DNA of 64,000 nt from Loxodes magnus (taxonomy: Eukaryota > Ciliophora > Karyorelictea > Loxodida > Loxodidae). Positions 50,281 to 62,104 of this stretch are shown piece by piece; the stretch's first letter is position 1; each line of letters opens with the position of its first letter. The position numbers and the translations under genes are program-made. The stretch covers positions 372,001 to 436,000 of the forward strand of contig CAMPDV010000108.1 in the NCBI GenBank assembly GCA_946699065.1, given 5' to 3'. The notes beneath the pieces are model-generated. The model saw only the letters and a list, made by a program, of their open reading frames with translations. It was not told the DNA's origin and did no database searches.

Positions 50281-51264
50281 ATGTATAAAGATAACAGTTG
50301 GGTTTATAGAGGTGGAGTATATTTTATAAATAATTATGGTAGAACATATTTAACTGTGGAAGGATATTTAAACTAAGTATCTATAATCATAAATAGAAGA
50401 AACAAGTCACTGCTATGTAAAATTAGTTGCTTAAGCAAATGCTAGTGACAATGAAAAAATAATAGAGATTCCCAAAGCTGATATAACGAGAAAGAAGATA
50501 GCTAACTTTTTTATATCTAGTGCTATAGACCTACTTAAATTACAATTTCAAAAGTGAAAATAATTGATGATGTAAGTTTTAATACAGGAATATTCTCCTA
50601 TAGAAATTTTACTTTTAATGAAGAAAAAGAAACAAATGAAGAAGCATAGGTAAGAAGTAGGAGGGTTTGCAATAAGTCCTGTAAATGTGATTAAGGAGGG
50701 ACGTAATTAAAATGATTGATGACTTCATTATTAATAATATTTTAAATGGATACTTCAAACTAAGAAACTTTAGAAAGATAAGAGTAACTAAAGCCTTAAA
50801 GCCAATCTAAAGCATAATCAGAAAAGCTTGAAGATTAAGTATTCTAATTTTCAGGTTAAGCATTAGAAATTATTTTACGTCCCCCGCCTAAGACTAAAAG
50901 CCAGCTACTTTTGAACTAGAATCAAGGCAAAGTAATTAATTCTTAAGGAGAAGTTGAAGAAAATCCTAGTAATAAGAATAAATTTCCAGATCCTGGTCTC
51001 TAAGAATTGGAAAGAAAGTAGTCTCAGAATTAAGAAGAAGACAAAAATAATGAAATAAATTCCCTAGAATAAAACAAACTACGTTTTCCTAATTTCTTTA
51101 AGCATTAGAAAAGCAAGTCAGCGAATTATATTAACTTGTAAATTTCTCATCCTAAAACGCTGATGGAGATTGGTAAGCAAAAAAGTACTGATAACTTAAA
51201 GTGTCTTCTCAAGCAAAGGTCTGAAAAGAGATTATCAATATAATAAAAAGAAATAGAAAACTGA
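50281..51264 (+). CDS. hypothetical protein, patchy frame, one clear 16-nt intron
   Basis: ATG 50281 gives MYKDNSWVYRGGVYFINNYG. Coding text then continues across several frames: EETSHCYVKLVAQANASDNE, EKEDSQLFYIQCYRPTQITI, a 16-nt intron (50572-50587), SPIEILLLMKKKKQMKKHRQ, VGGFAISPVNVIKEG, and finally a long Gln-rich tail (MDTSNQETLERQEQ ... KSQLLLNQNQGKVINSQGE ... LMEIGKQKSTDNLK) to TGA 51262. Breaks at A6 (about 50455) and A4 (about 50710) runs would be cured by one extra A each. The first switch near 50350 may be a 22-nt intron. The tail alone from ATG 50719 is intact. No family recognised. Confidence 0.5.
50572..50587 (+). other. 16-nt spliceosomal intron
   Basis: GTAAGTTTTAATACAG, a canonical GTAAG start, joins KVKIIDD with EYSPIEILLL. 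Confidence 0.75.
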
Positions 51265-52193
51265 GCTAATTTAGTGGGAAAATAAATATACTGTTTATTA
51301 ACTATTTTAACTTATATGAGTCTATTACACTCCTTCCTTCTAGCATTCACTCTACTAAGACACTTCAAAACTGCATAATTAGCCAGAAAATCCATTAGCA
51401 AAATTAATTTATATATACAATAAAAATTTTAAAGTTAGGGATTTTATAAAGAAATGGTCTATTTCTTAACTGGAATTTAAATAAACTATAGTTTAATTTT
51501 ATACTAAACTTGAAGTATTTTAATACTCCTAAATTTAAGACCTCAAAAGGAGCCTCAATAAATTGTATTTCATTTTGAATAAGCTTAATTATTTTAGCTT
51601 GCTAGTTTAAGTATGCTTTATTACTAAATAAAACTAGAAGGTAGTTAAAGCAGAGTAAAGTAAGATGATATTAGATATGGTTACCAAATGAGAAAGAGTT
51701 TTTTTAATCTACTAACATTATTAAGTTTAATTTAGTGCATTCGTTATTTATTCACTGCTTATTAGCAAATAAACACTATATATCATTATTTAATAGTTAC
51801 AATCTAAATTATAGCTTAATCTAGGAAAGCACTAAAGGAATTTTATGAAACAATTACTTGGAGATATAACTAAAGACAGCATAAAAGACTATTTGATGGG
51901 AGTTTCTTTACAGCTAGTTCAGTAATATTTTTAGAATAAATAGCAAAATCATATAAAGATATTAATAACCACTATTATGAATAGATTACTTCATAACTAA
52001 GTATTTAATGCTCATATTAACCTTACTGTGGTATTTAGATTTAATAAGTAGAATCTTTCTTTATTACTTAACCAAATATGACTTTTAAATACGATAGATA
52101 TAGAAATACTATTATAACCAGCCATTTTTAAAGTATTCTAGGTAAACCCCTGTATCCAATTTTAATCAGTTGTAGAAGTTAATTTTTTATTAA
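51265..52193. other. AT-rich spacer, nothing recognised
   Basis: No coding composition. Presumed 3' flank and promoter for the adjacent plus-strand genes. Confidence 0.4.
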
Positions 52194-53993
52194 ATGGGGT
52201 GCTGCTAAACTGATTCTAAAAAATCAGAGGAATCTTTGTAATTTACTATAAGTCCAAAGAATTAGCATTAAACCTAAAATGACAGTTTTTAGTTTTCTTC
52301 TGAGGAAAACTTGCCTTCTATAAGGATAAAAGAATACGCTCTTGACTCAAATGATTTATCCTTACTAGATAAAATTTACTTATAAAACGAAGAGCACTAT
52401 AATTAAGCTAAATCTATTTAGAATCAAGGCTTAAATTAATTTATTAGCTTAGAAAAGAATTATGACTTACCTATGCCTCTCATAGTGGAAAATTTAAATG
52501 AAGAATCTGATTTTGAGAAGTCTTAGTCTATTAAATCAAGAAGCTTTAGAAATACTTTGGAAATTAAGTGCAGTTAAGATGAGGAGTAAAGCAGTAGTGA
52601 ATCTTAGAAAAAGCCATTTTAACCATTTGGATTAATTGTTGATGTTGACGTCATTGAAAATCCAACTCCTAAGTTCAACTAGAAAAATAAGTAGAATTAT
52701 AATGAGATTAATGAAGGAGACTCTGAAAATTTTAATAATAGCTAAATTAATGAGTCAAGGTAATCTCCTTACATCTAATCACCAGATAAGAGCAAATTTT
52801 TTGAACTGAAGCTGTTAGATCTTTATAGTTCTTAGATAAATGACTATGAAAAGGCCTATAAAAATTAAGAAGAAGATGAAGGATAAAGCCAAAAATACCT
52901 ATATTCATGTAAACTATATTAGGAAAAAAAAGTTCCTAAGCCAGCTGGTAAGTATTCAAATAGCTTTAATGAATATGAAAACAGTTTTAACAAAAGCATA
53001 AATTAAGTTCTTAGTTAAAATAAAGACTAAGAAGAAATGTCTGAGGCTGTTAATTTTGGCTCTCCTAAACTAGTAAATCAACTTTAATAGAATTAGAGTT
53101 TAAATATGCCGAAAACAGAAGAGGTTGTCTTAGATTTAAGACCAGATTAGCTCTAAAATAGTTAAAATAGAGAATATCAAAACTAAAAATCTGGATTTTA
53201 GTTTTCTTGGGATTAGAGTAATGAAAATAAGAAATTAGAGGAATTCAACTTTAATACATAGTAATTTTCAGAAGTAAAGTAAATTTAAATCGACAGAGAG
53301 AAGCAATAAAAGAAATCCAGACAAACTTAATATTTCGAGAGTTTAAGCTAAAAAAAGAAAGTCTTTTTTCATTAAAGAAGTAAATCTAGTTGATAATTGG
53401 AATATTGCATATTAGATACCTCCTTTTTAGACTTTTAGTCCGAATTATAAAAAATGAAAAGAAGCTGAAGTATGAATTTCCTAAAGAATGAAGACAGAGA
53501 TTTATTTTAATAAGCAGCTAAAAATTCCCAAGCTAATTATAAGGTTGGAAGCAAGTATTAATAAAATAACGAAATTACCTTCAAATAATATTCAATCAAT
53601 AATCCCTTTTTATTTCTGGACGAAAATTACTTGGATTAAGTAAATTAAAAAGAAATGTGAGTAAATCAGGATTTTGAGAAGCTAATAAGATACTAAACCT
53701 TGCAGAGTAAAGAATATATGAAAAATCTTACAAATAGACGGATAAAGCATTGCCTTGAGAAGATAGAGTCTTAACTGTATTTTTAAGATAATAAGATTTA
53801 TTATGAAATATTTTATTTTTTAAAGATTTATAACTGTAAAGTTTAAATTTACTTTCTCACTATTGAGCGCATCTAACATGTTGTCCTCCTCCTCCTCCTC
53901 CTCTCTGATTATAATCATCTTCATCATAAACTTCACCACCCCTGCTTTCTTTGTATGGATTTAGATCACTCTTTTCGAATTCTTTTGTACTGA
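52194..53993 (+). CDS. low-complexity protein with MGCC N-terminal acylation signal
   Basis: ATG 52194 begins MGCCQTDSKKSEES. Gly2 plus Cys3-Cys4 is the classic arrangement for N-myristoylation with palmitoylation, so membrane tethering is inferred. The rest is Ser/Asn/Gln/Glu-rich and probably disordered (QSIKSRSFRNTLEIK; FQFSWDQSNENKKLEEFN), with a stretch SFLDFQSELQKMKRSWSMNF. In-frame TGAs (SSW, RSW, EMW) read as Trp because coding text continues. The first TGA after the coding text is 53991-53993, which would overlap the convergent DnaJ gene by about 137 nt. The true end may be near 53780 or at TGA 53658. No domain family recognised. Confidence 0.65.
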
Positions 53994-55211
53994 ATACTTC
54001 TTTTGGATTGGTTGGAAGCTCAATTTTCATACTTTGTGAGGCGGGTAAAGATTGTCGAATTTAAATTCTTTATTATTCATTTATTGAGCCCATTTTAGGG
54101 AATTCTACTTCAAATTGAATAAAAAGATTTCCAAATTCATATGGAGTAGTGAACTTCGGTAAACCGAGTTCTTTAACTGTCTTTAAATCACCTATAATAG
54201 AAAAAATGACCTGGCTAAATAATTTCTCCCTAATTAGATGTAACAAACCTAGGTTAACCATCTAAAAATGGTATTTCCAGTTTAAAACCAGTTAAAGCTT
54301 CGGATAAACTTATTTTTTCTTTCATAATAAGATCGAATCCTTTCCTTTTGAATCTTGAATGTTCTGAAACTGAATTAAATATCACCTTGTATTTCGACAA
54401 TAATGTCTCCAGGAATAGTATCTTCTGCTTCATCTGCCTCTCCGTAGAATGTATATTTGTAACCATCAGGAGTTCCTTAAGAAACGTCACAATTTAGAAC
54501 TTTTTTCTCCTTGACAGTTCCTTCACCTTCGCATGATTTGCATCTATCTTTTGGTTTTATGTATTAACCTTAACCTTTGCAGTTACTACAGTGAGCTGTA
54601 GATTGAGTATACATTCCAGGTCCTAATTATTACATTCTAACAACCATTCCTTAACCTCTACATTCGGAACATTTTTCTTTACTTTTTCCTCCTTTTCCGG
54701 CACACTTTTCACATAATTTTTTCCTTTGAACAGATAATTTCTTCTAAGCTCCGGTATAAACATCTTCTAAAGTAATCTTTAATGGAAAAACAACATCTTT
54801 TGTTCTTCTCTTTCCGCCAGCTTATCTTTACTGTTTATGAACGTTTCCTGAAAGTAGATCGAAAATGTCGTGAAATCCTTCACCTCCGCCACCTCCACTA
54901 CCTAAGCCTTATTTAATTCCTTTTTCTCCGTATTTGTCATAAACTTTTCTCTTGTTTGGATCAGATAAAGTATCATGAGCTAAAGAAATTTCGGCAAATT
55001 TTTAAGGGTCTCCTCCTTTGTCAGGATGCTCTTTTATAGCTTTCTTTTTGAAGGCCTTTTTAATTTACTCAGTAGTAGCGTTCTTTTCTACACCTAATAA
55101 TTCATAATAAGCTGAGTTTTCAATAGGTTCGTCATTTTCATGTGATGATCCTGGGAAACCACCTTCAAAGTCGCTAAATCCGCCGAAAGGAAATCCGCCT
55201 CCGAAAAACAT
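53857..55211 (-). CDS. HSP40 co-chaperone, DNAJA (type I) family
   Basis: 439 aa after removing two introns (16 nt at 54370-54385, 19 nt at 54192-54210), giving an exact frame from ATG 55211 to TGA 53857. A Gly/Phe-rich N-terminal extension ([18 protein letters not shown]) precedes the J domain (about 29-85) with [14 protein letters not shown] (HPD, which stimulates Hsp70 ATPase) and YDKYGEKG. A Gly-rich linker follows, then the zinc finger with four CxxCxGxG repeats ([32 protein letters not shown]). The C-terminal substrate-binding part includes [30 protein letters not shown]. It ends RCAQQ, like cytosolic type I HSP40s. Many Gln here are TAA/TAG; the last Gln is TAG directly before TGA. Cytosolic/nuclear partner of Hsp70. 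Confidence 0.93.
54192..54210 (-). other. 19-nt spliceosomal intron
   Basis: Minus-strand GTCATTTTTTCTATTATAG. Removal gives [16 protein letters not shown], matching the DNAJA family in content and spacing. Confidence 0.88.
54370..54385 (-). other. 16-nt spliceosomal intron
   Basis: Minus-strand GTGATATTTAATTCAG. Removal gives [19 protein letters not shown], the same length as family members across this stretch. Confidence 0.9.
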
Positions 55212-56342
55212 GATATTTTAATATTTAAATAGAGATTTATAAAAGCGTGGAATTCTAGAAGCTTCTGTTTAATTCTAGAAAGTACTTATCAATATGGAGG
55301 ATATAACCTTTCTCTCTTCTTATCTCCTTTTTGTACAATCTCCTTCTCTTTCTTATAAAATTTCTAAAGGATGCTTAAATTAGTACTTGCAAGAGAGAGT
55401 AAAGTTATATTCTGAAGGTAGAAAGTAATGATATGAGTAAACCTTAATAACTAACTAATGAATAATAAAATAAATAAATAAATGGATAAAAATTAATCAG
55501 TTTTAAATAAATTAAGCTATAGCTTTACTTTTTTAGATCTTAATTTAAAATCAGAACACATATTTTTATTAATTATAAACATTGCTAAGATCTATTGGAC
55601 TTCTACTTATTTTAGAATTAAGTATAATTTATGCTTAAACTTATTATAAACTAATAAATAAGCTTCAAATAGAGAGTTTGTGATTAATAAATTCAAGATC
55701 TTTATTTATTTTTTACATTAGATGATCTTGCTTTTAATATAGATTAGAGAGATATTTAGAAGTTATAAAGACTTTTGAAAAGGAAATTAATTTCAATGAT
55801 AGACGTTTCTTGAAATATTAAGTTAAAAATAATACTTGTTAGAGAATGCTAGTTAAAATAATCAAGCCATATTTACTCAAATGAATAAACAAATAATAAA
55901 AAAATTATAAAATTTAAAGTGGATAAAAAATAATAACTTGAGGATACAGAAATTATTTACCTTATTAAAGGAGAAAATTTTTAAATCTCACAATTAGGAT
56001 TATATAAGGAAATATTAATTAAGTGTTTATTAGACTTTTTCTCATGATATTACGAAGTAATTTAACTTAAATTATTAAACAAATATCCACTAAATTTTAA
56101 AACTATTTAAACTAATTGCATATTAAAGTTATAATAAAGTTGGTATTTTATAATATACTTAAAATATTTACTAGAAAATAAATATAAATAAATATAATTA
56201 GATCTCTTCTTACTGCTTACTATATGTTTATATTTTTTGCTTTAATTTAGAAAAACTTTTGTAGTAATTTATGCAATCCGAGGGAAAAATAATATTTTAG
56301 AAAAATTTAGATATTATTAATCTATAAAATATACTAATTATA
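55212..56342. other. AT-rich spacer, nothing recognised
   Basis: Promoter side of the DnaJ gene and 3' flank of the astacin gene. No coding composition seen. Confidence 0.4.
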
Positions 56343-57347
56343 TCAACTCATTAGCTCTATGCATTCACTGCAAGATGGTCCACTGTCTAGTCCACAATAA
56401 CCATTGTGACCTTCTTCCGCTATTCCAAAATATTTTCCGCAATATATCATTCCTGATCAGCCTTACCATTTACCTAACTATTTCAACTATTATGTTTTCG
56501 GTGTTTTCAATACTCTACAACTTGGACAGTTTGCTCATATATCTGGCCCACATATTCCGTTAGTCAAATCTCTAAATGGAATATTGTGGTTTTTCATCAC
56601 TTTCCTTCCACAATAATAAAATCCACTCCTTCCTATTTTAGGATTATAATCAGTATTTCTTACTGGAGTATATACGATATTACTTCCTAGTTTATCGAGC
56701 GGACTCAATTATATAGGAAAATCAGAGCTCTTTTTAAGTTTCCATACAGAATTATTATTTCTAAGCATATCTTCGTTTTCAGGATATAGCATTATACTAT
56801 AAGGATCAAATCTTGTTAAATCTACTCCATCTTTTTCTATTTCGTATTATTCATCAGCATTCTTATTAACACTTACATATTTATCTCTATCATGTCTTTA
56901 TTACTCATGATTGAATCCTAAAGTATGACTTATTTCATGTATTTAAGTTCCATCTTTATTAGGTCATTTGTTATGAAGAAAAACAGTAGCTCCTTTGTCA
57001 TCAAAAATAGTTCCTTCAGCAAAAGCTTCTATTTCTTTAGAGTTAAGTTTTTTAATTTCGATGGTTCATTTTTAAGGATTAGTTCTATTTCCTTTTATTA
57101 TATTCCATTTGACTCCTGGTAGAGTTTCAGAGAAGACCTTTTTAAAAGCCTTATCAAGTTACTATTTTCACTTTTTATTGAGATTTTGATTGATGAAAAC
57201 ATTAATTTATTATTGCTATTTTCTCAATTCTCTTCTAGACTGATTTAAGTAGAAATCTTCAGCACTTTTACTAGTAACTCCAAACAGTTTCAAATCCTCT
57301 TCATATCCTAATTCTTTTAACACTCTAGTAGAACTTAAACTTTTCAT
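56343..57347 (-). CDS. astacin-family (M12A) zinc metalloprotease
   Basis: 334 aa, intronless, exactly 335 codons, ATG 57347 to TGA 56343. The zinc-binding motif HEISHTLGFNHE at about residue 136 fits HExxHxxGFxHE. The Met-turn is YSIMLYP at about 184. Upstream GVKWNIIKGN and IEAFAEGTIF fit the catalytic core. No signal peptide or obvious propeptide, unlike secreted animal astacins, so location is uncertain. A C-terminal Cys-rich part repeats a module twice: FYYCGRK...GICGP...CPSC and MIYCGK...GYCGL...CSEC. At least five Trp are TGA (KKW, QKW, NKW, DIW, GW). An endopeptidase by family. Confidence 0.9.
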
Positions 57348-57589
57348 TTATTATGTATAATATATATTGACATTAATTGAAAAACGTTTATTAAAATATA
57401 ATTACCAAAAGAGCTATGATTAATAAATTATATAGCTAAAGTTTTTATCTAATTTCGTCTGTGGAGTATCAATTATCTTTTATTATAAGAATTTTGATTT
57501 TTATAAAATAACATTATTCATTTTAGTAAATTGTAGTATAACTTTCGAATTAAATCGTTAATTTCTCTTTTTTTAAGTTTGAGAATGCT
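57348..57589. other. short AT-rich spacer
   Basis: Upstream of the astacin gene, before the LINE remnant. Nothing recognised. Confidence 0.35.
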
Positions 57590-59912
57590 ATTAACCTTCC
57601 TCACCTTTTTCTTCTTTCCTATTACTTCAACTTCGCTTCTCAAATTATTTCTGTTCTTCTTATATCTCTATCTGTCATTATATACTTCTTCCAGATACTA
57701 TCTGTCTTTTTTAGTAATTTCTTGAGAAAAATTTTGGTTTTACATATTCAGAGCTAATCTTCATAGGATTATGACTCTTTTGTATTTTATATAGGAAACA
57801 ATAAGAATGAATTCGCAATTTAAAATTGAGATGATTTCTTGCCTATATTCCTTGTAATTTTAGTATAATTAATTTCTGGAAATTTCTTAAATTCTTCAAG
57901 TTACTCTTTGAATATTTATAATGTCGGTATGTGTTATAATGTAAATTTGCTTTATAAAATAATTTTGATTTTTTTCAATATAATTCTCAATAGCAAGTTA
58001 GTTGGAAATGATGAAATGTTCATCATTATTTATTCCATAAAGCTTAAGCTTCATTTTGCTTGCTAAATTAATAAGATTTTAGTTCCAATTGCATATAATG
58101 AATTTTCTTATATCAATTCTTGAAAATTCTATGCTTCTTTCCACATTTAAAGTAGAAATAATAAAATTATTTTGCCATATTATGTCAATTTGAAGGCGAT
58201 TGAAGTCTATTTAAAAGGACACACTAAAAGCAGAAAAGGCGATTGTAAAATCATTCTTGCCATTGTACGCATATTCTTGTTAATTTTTTCTTTCTTACTA
58301 TTACTCCACTCATTACAGTACAAGACACAAAATCATCTACATGATCAGCTTTAGGTAATTTAAACATGTTAGAAAGTATTTTAAAGTATCAGGTAGTAAC
58401 ATTTTATAACTGCTTAGAGTAAAATACATTTCTTAATTTAATCCAAATATATTTTATTTCTCTGTTAACAGTGATAAACTAAATTTCCTTCTCAGCCTAA
58501 ATAATTCTTAAGCTCTTCTTTATTAAGAAATTGGATAGTTTCACTCTTATTGTATTTATTAAAGAAAGATCAATTATAAAATATGTCACACCAATCAAAT
58601 AACTTTTACATCCTATATGCAGAGCAGAAAAGAAATATTAAGTCATCTGCCCGATACTGCATACAAAATTCATGCTGTAGATTTTTTTAGTGCTTATTTC
58701 CTACAATCATTTATAGTTATATCATAGTAAATAAGTGAGAACAAAGTAACTATGAAAATAAATTTTCATATCTCCATTATTCTAATGAAGTTTGTGAGTT
58801 GTTTATCCATCAAGGAGATAGAGAAACTCAGATTCTTTTAGAAGGATTCAAGTGCCAGAATCAATTAGCAAAACTTTTTCCTCTAAGATTTTGAAATTAT
58901 ATTCTTCTCTCATTACTATCAAATGTCTTCTTTATATCAATAAGGATGAGAAACATCTTTCCCTTCAATTTAACAAAGATAAATTATTAGATGCATTACT
59001 CAAATTTAACGTACTTTTTGTCACTTTTAGGAAATCCTATTTATACTTATTAGATTTGTTTAAGCTTCCAAAAATTTTGTAAATATTCAATATTAAAATC
59101 TTGTTATAGAAATTCACCATAATATTAATGAGCGAATTTTTTTATTACTTTCCTATTCGATTTTATTATCTTTCTTTAGCAAAGAATTAATTAAGAAGCA
59201 TAAAGAATTTCTTTAATTCTTTAAAGTCTTAACATAATGTTGACAATATAGAAAATTATTAAATTTATTTCCTTTCCATCATACTAAAAGAGTTAATTTT
59301 TTTATTTTTATCTGCTGTCTTACCATTTAGATTATGATGAATAATATTTTCATTTTCTTAAAATTTAAAAAGTTAGAAATTTTGTAAGTAAAAAACGGAT
59401 AATTGATGAGATAAGGATTTTTATAAGCAATAAATTGCCGCTTACTAAATTAAATACTTTTAGTTAAAACTTCTACACTTGCTTAATACAAAATATTCTC
59501 AATTATCAATAAAGGAGTTAAAATGCTCTTAATTAAAATTTATTCAGCCTCAATTAAGGGCTAATAATCTTTTTCTCCTTACAGAACATCTTTCTCTAAT
59601 TTTCATTGAGTTTGAGAAATTTTTCTTTCGCTTAATCTTTTTCCACTTTCTGAAAGAGTTTTTATGCATGTTTTTTAGTTTTCTAGCTACAGAATGAGCT
59701 TTATTTACTACTTGGTTGATCTTCCTTGAATAAACAGAAGTTTCTATTACTACTAAATCGCTCTTTGAGAATCTATATATATTCGGAGCAATATTTATCG
59801 GAATTCTATTGCAATTATAATTTTATAGTACTATTCTTTTAGTATTAATTGTACCATTCTAAATAAGATTTGTGATGAAATTATACTAAGCGTCTGAATC
59901 ATATTTGCCCAT
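57590..59912 (-). pseudogene. LINE-type retrotransposon ORF remnant 2
   Basis: Minus-strand pieces of a non-LTR retrotransposon protein in several frames: LIDIKKTFDSNERR (RT motif A), MQYRADDLIFLFC (motif C; both Asp kept but an extra residue sits in YADD), and a C-terminal part FPEINYTKITRNIGKK that parallels FPEITYTKLNKHYVRE in remnant 1. An N-terminal piece begins at ATG 59912 (MGKYDSDAQYNFITNLIQ) and stops at a TGA near 59552. Frame breaks, with TGAs in conserved stretches, indicate a dead or badly assembled copy. Same family as the element at 34935-37300. Confidence 0.65.
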
Positions 59913-61665
59913 GTTCTAAATACGAAAAACTCCTTAAAACAGAATTTAGTACTTTCATCTATCGATTGGAGCATATAGCTTGTTATCTTATAGAATAATT
60001 CTTATTACCTTTGAATATTTTAACTTTCGCTTCAAACAAGTGCTACAGAGATAGAAAAATGATAAGTTATTAGTTTGTCATAATGACTCTTCTTTAATTA
60101 ATTTCAAAAAAGCATAAATTCATAGGACAAGCACAGGTATGTGAATAAAAGCCTCCAAACAAAAGATTTGGATTTTCTATAAATTAAATAAGTAAATTTA
60201 GTAATTAATTCATTAAAGTAATTAAAACAAATTGTAATCAAAAACTGGAAAACAAATTTATATGCGTTCCAATAGAAATTCTCTTTAATAAAGGCATTAT
60301 TGAAGTATTTTATGAAATAAAAACTAAACTATAAATAGAAAACAATTTAACCACTAAAATAATACTACCTAAGATACTAAAATCTATCCAAAAAACAATT
60401 AAAAAATAAGATATTATCTTATTAATTCTAAAGATATGCCTTCAAATCTTTACTAAAATTAAAATTAAAATATAGTCAAAAAGCACATAAACTAAATATT
60501 TATTTTTGAATAATACTAATTAATAATCTATTACTTAAAGTAATTAAAGAAGTCAGAAATAAAAAAATATTATTAATTCTGATAATTCACATGCCACTAT
60601 TTATCTGATCTTTAAAATAAAAATATTCAACTTTAAATTATACAGTTAACTAAAGAAATGCATTATAAAATAAAATAATTTATAATTAGTCTAATAAAAA
60701 TTTATCTACTTAAGAAATAAAAATAACTTACAATAATATATAAAGACTAATATAAAATGCTAATCAATATAAAAACTAAATCTGAACTAGATATTTATGC
60801 TTTGATAAGTAATAAAGATATATCAAAAGTGTATTATCAAAATTATATAAATAGCATTTATTTTAAATATTAACTATTATAAAAATAAACATTAGTTACT
60901 CAAATCTCATATATAGCAATATCATAAAAACTACTATCAAAATAACTTGCTACTATGATTACTTAAACAAACTTCTTCACTTATTACAGTAACTAAATCA
61001 TTTAAACAATGAAATAATTAGTATAGATAAGAAATTTAGGTGTAACAGAAAAATTATTAAAATGAAGTTATTCAATAGATGAATTAAATCTAATAAAGAG
61101 AACTAAATTGAAACTAATGCTAATAAACATTTATTTAATCTTAAATGATAGGAACAAATAGTTCATAATGAGAAAACTTTAATAAAATTAGAAATTTTAC
61201 TTAAATTGAAACAGATAGCTTTCTAAATAAAGGTTAGCATGATAACAATAGATTATATTAGAATATAATTAATATTTATTTCAACTAATTACTTAATAAA
61301 AATAATAACCGAAATTTAACTACAGCAGTTATATTCTTTATATTAAAAACCTCAAAAATAAAATAAGCAATTTATAGACTAAGAATAAAATTCATAAAGA
61401 AAATTTTAACTTTGAATATTGAATTAGATAAGTAAAGGTAATAAAATTACGAATTAATATAGTTTTAAAAATTAAATTCTATTAAAAGATAAGCAAATTC
61501 AAATGATTTAAGAATGATTTTTAAATTAAATCTAAAATTTAAAAAGAATTAAGTAATTAATAATAGCAATTTTAGAAGAAGTAATAAGTAATGCATAAAC
61601 TTAAACTTGATATGGAAATATTTAAACAAAAGATAAATAAATAATAAATAAATAAATTTGATTAT
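59913..61665. other. AT-rich spacer, nothing recognised
   Basis: About 1.7 kb, extremely AT-rich from 60130 on. No coding composition. Ends at the hairpin repeat. Confidence 0.4.
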
Positions 61666-61699
61666 AGAGCGCGTAGCACTCTCATTGGTGCGCAGCTCT
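61666..61699. repeat. hairpin repeat, copy 2
   Basis: AGAGCGCGTAGCAC, loop, GTGCGCAGCTCT. Near-identical to 13595-13628, with changes mainly in the outer stem and loop. Confidence 0.6.
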
Positions 61700-61707
61700 T
61701 TAAAAAA

Positions 61708-61833
61708 TGTTTCATACTGACAAGAATGTTTGTTACTGATAAAATTATCAGATACTGATAAATCTTGTTCAATACTGGTATAATTATTCAGTACTGATAA
61801 AAATGTTAAATACTGATATAATTTCAGAATACA
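61708..61833 (+). repeat. imperfect tandem repeats of about 20 bp
   Basis: About six units built on ATACTGATAAAA (variants TACTGACAAG, TACTGGTATAA) between the hairpin repeat and the first RNA-like block. Unit length is about 19-21 bp and the units are diverged. Confidence 0.7.
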
Positions 61834-61893
61834 CGTATGTTTAATACTTGTTGGAGGTCCAAGGACATGGCAGGATTGTGTCTCATTACATCA

Positions 61894-61953
61894 CCAAAGC
61901 AGAGGACGACATGTGTCAATTATGGGTACTTAAATTCCCCACCTCTGATGAAG
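61894..61953 (+). ncRNA. conserved RNA-like block, copy B
   Basis: CCAAAGC, CAGAGG stem, ATTATGGGTAC, TTCCCC, CCTCTG stem, TGATGAAG. Same order as copies A and C. An additional GACA/TGTC hairpin lies inside. Confidence 0.5.
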
Positions 61954-62042
61954 CTCGCAATATTATTTCTTTTTCGTTCCAGAATTAAAAATTATAATAA
62001 GTCAGTGCCGAAGGTCTAAGAATCTTATGTCTCGAGGCCAAG

Positions 62043-62104
62043 CCAAAGCAGAGGAAGACATAAATTCAATTATGGGTACTTAACTTCCCCAACCTCTGAT
62101 GAAG
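62043..62104 (+). ncRNA. conserved RNA-like block, copy C
   Basis: Same motif order as copy B, about 150 bp downstream. It is followed by a possible hairpin GCTCA...TGAGC at about 62117-62136. A and B/C differ in stem sequence but keep pairing. Confidence 0.5.

Noticed and set aside
54073-54490. Two separate small ORFs (62 and 78 aa) on the minus strand
   Set aside because: They are exon fragments of the DnaJ gene separated by introns and Gln-coding TAA.
61708-61833. CRISPR-like array
   Set aside because: Units are contiguous and imperfect with no unique spacers, and the genome is eukaryotic.
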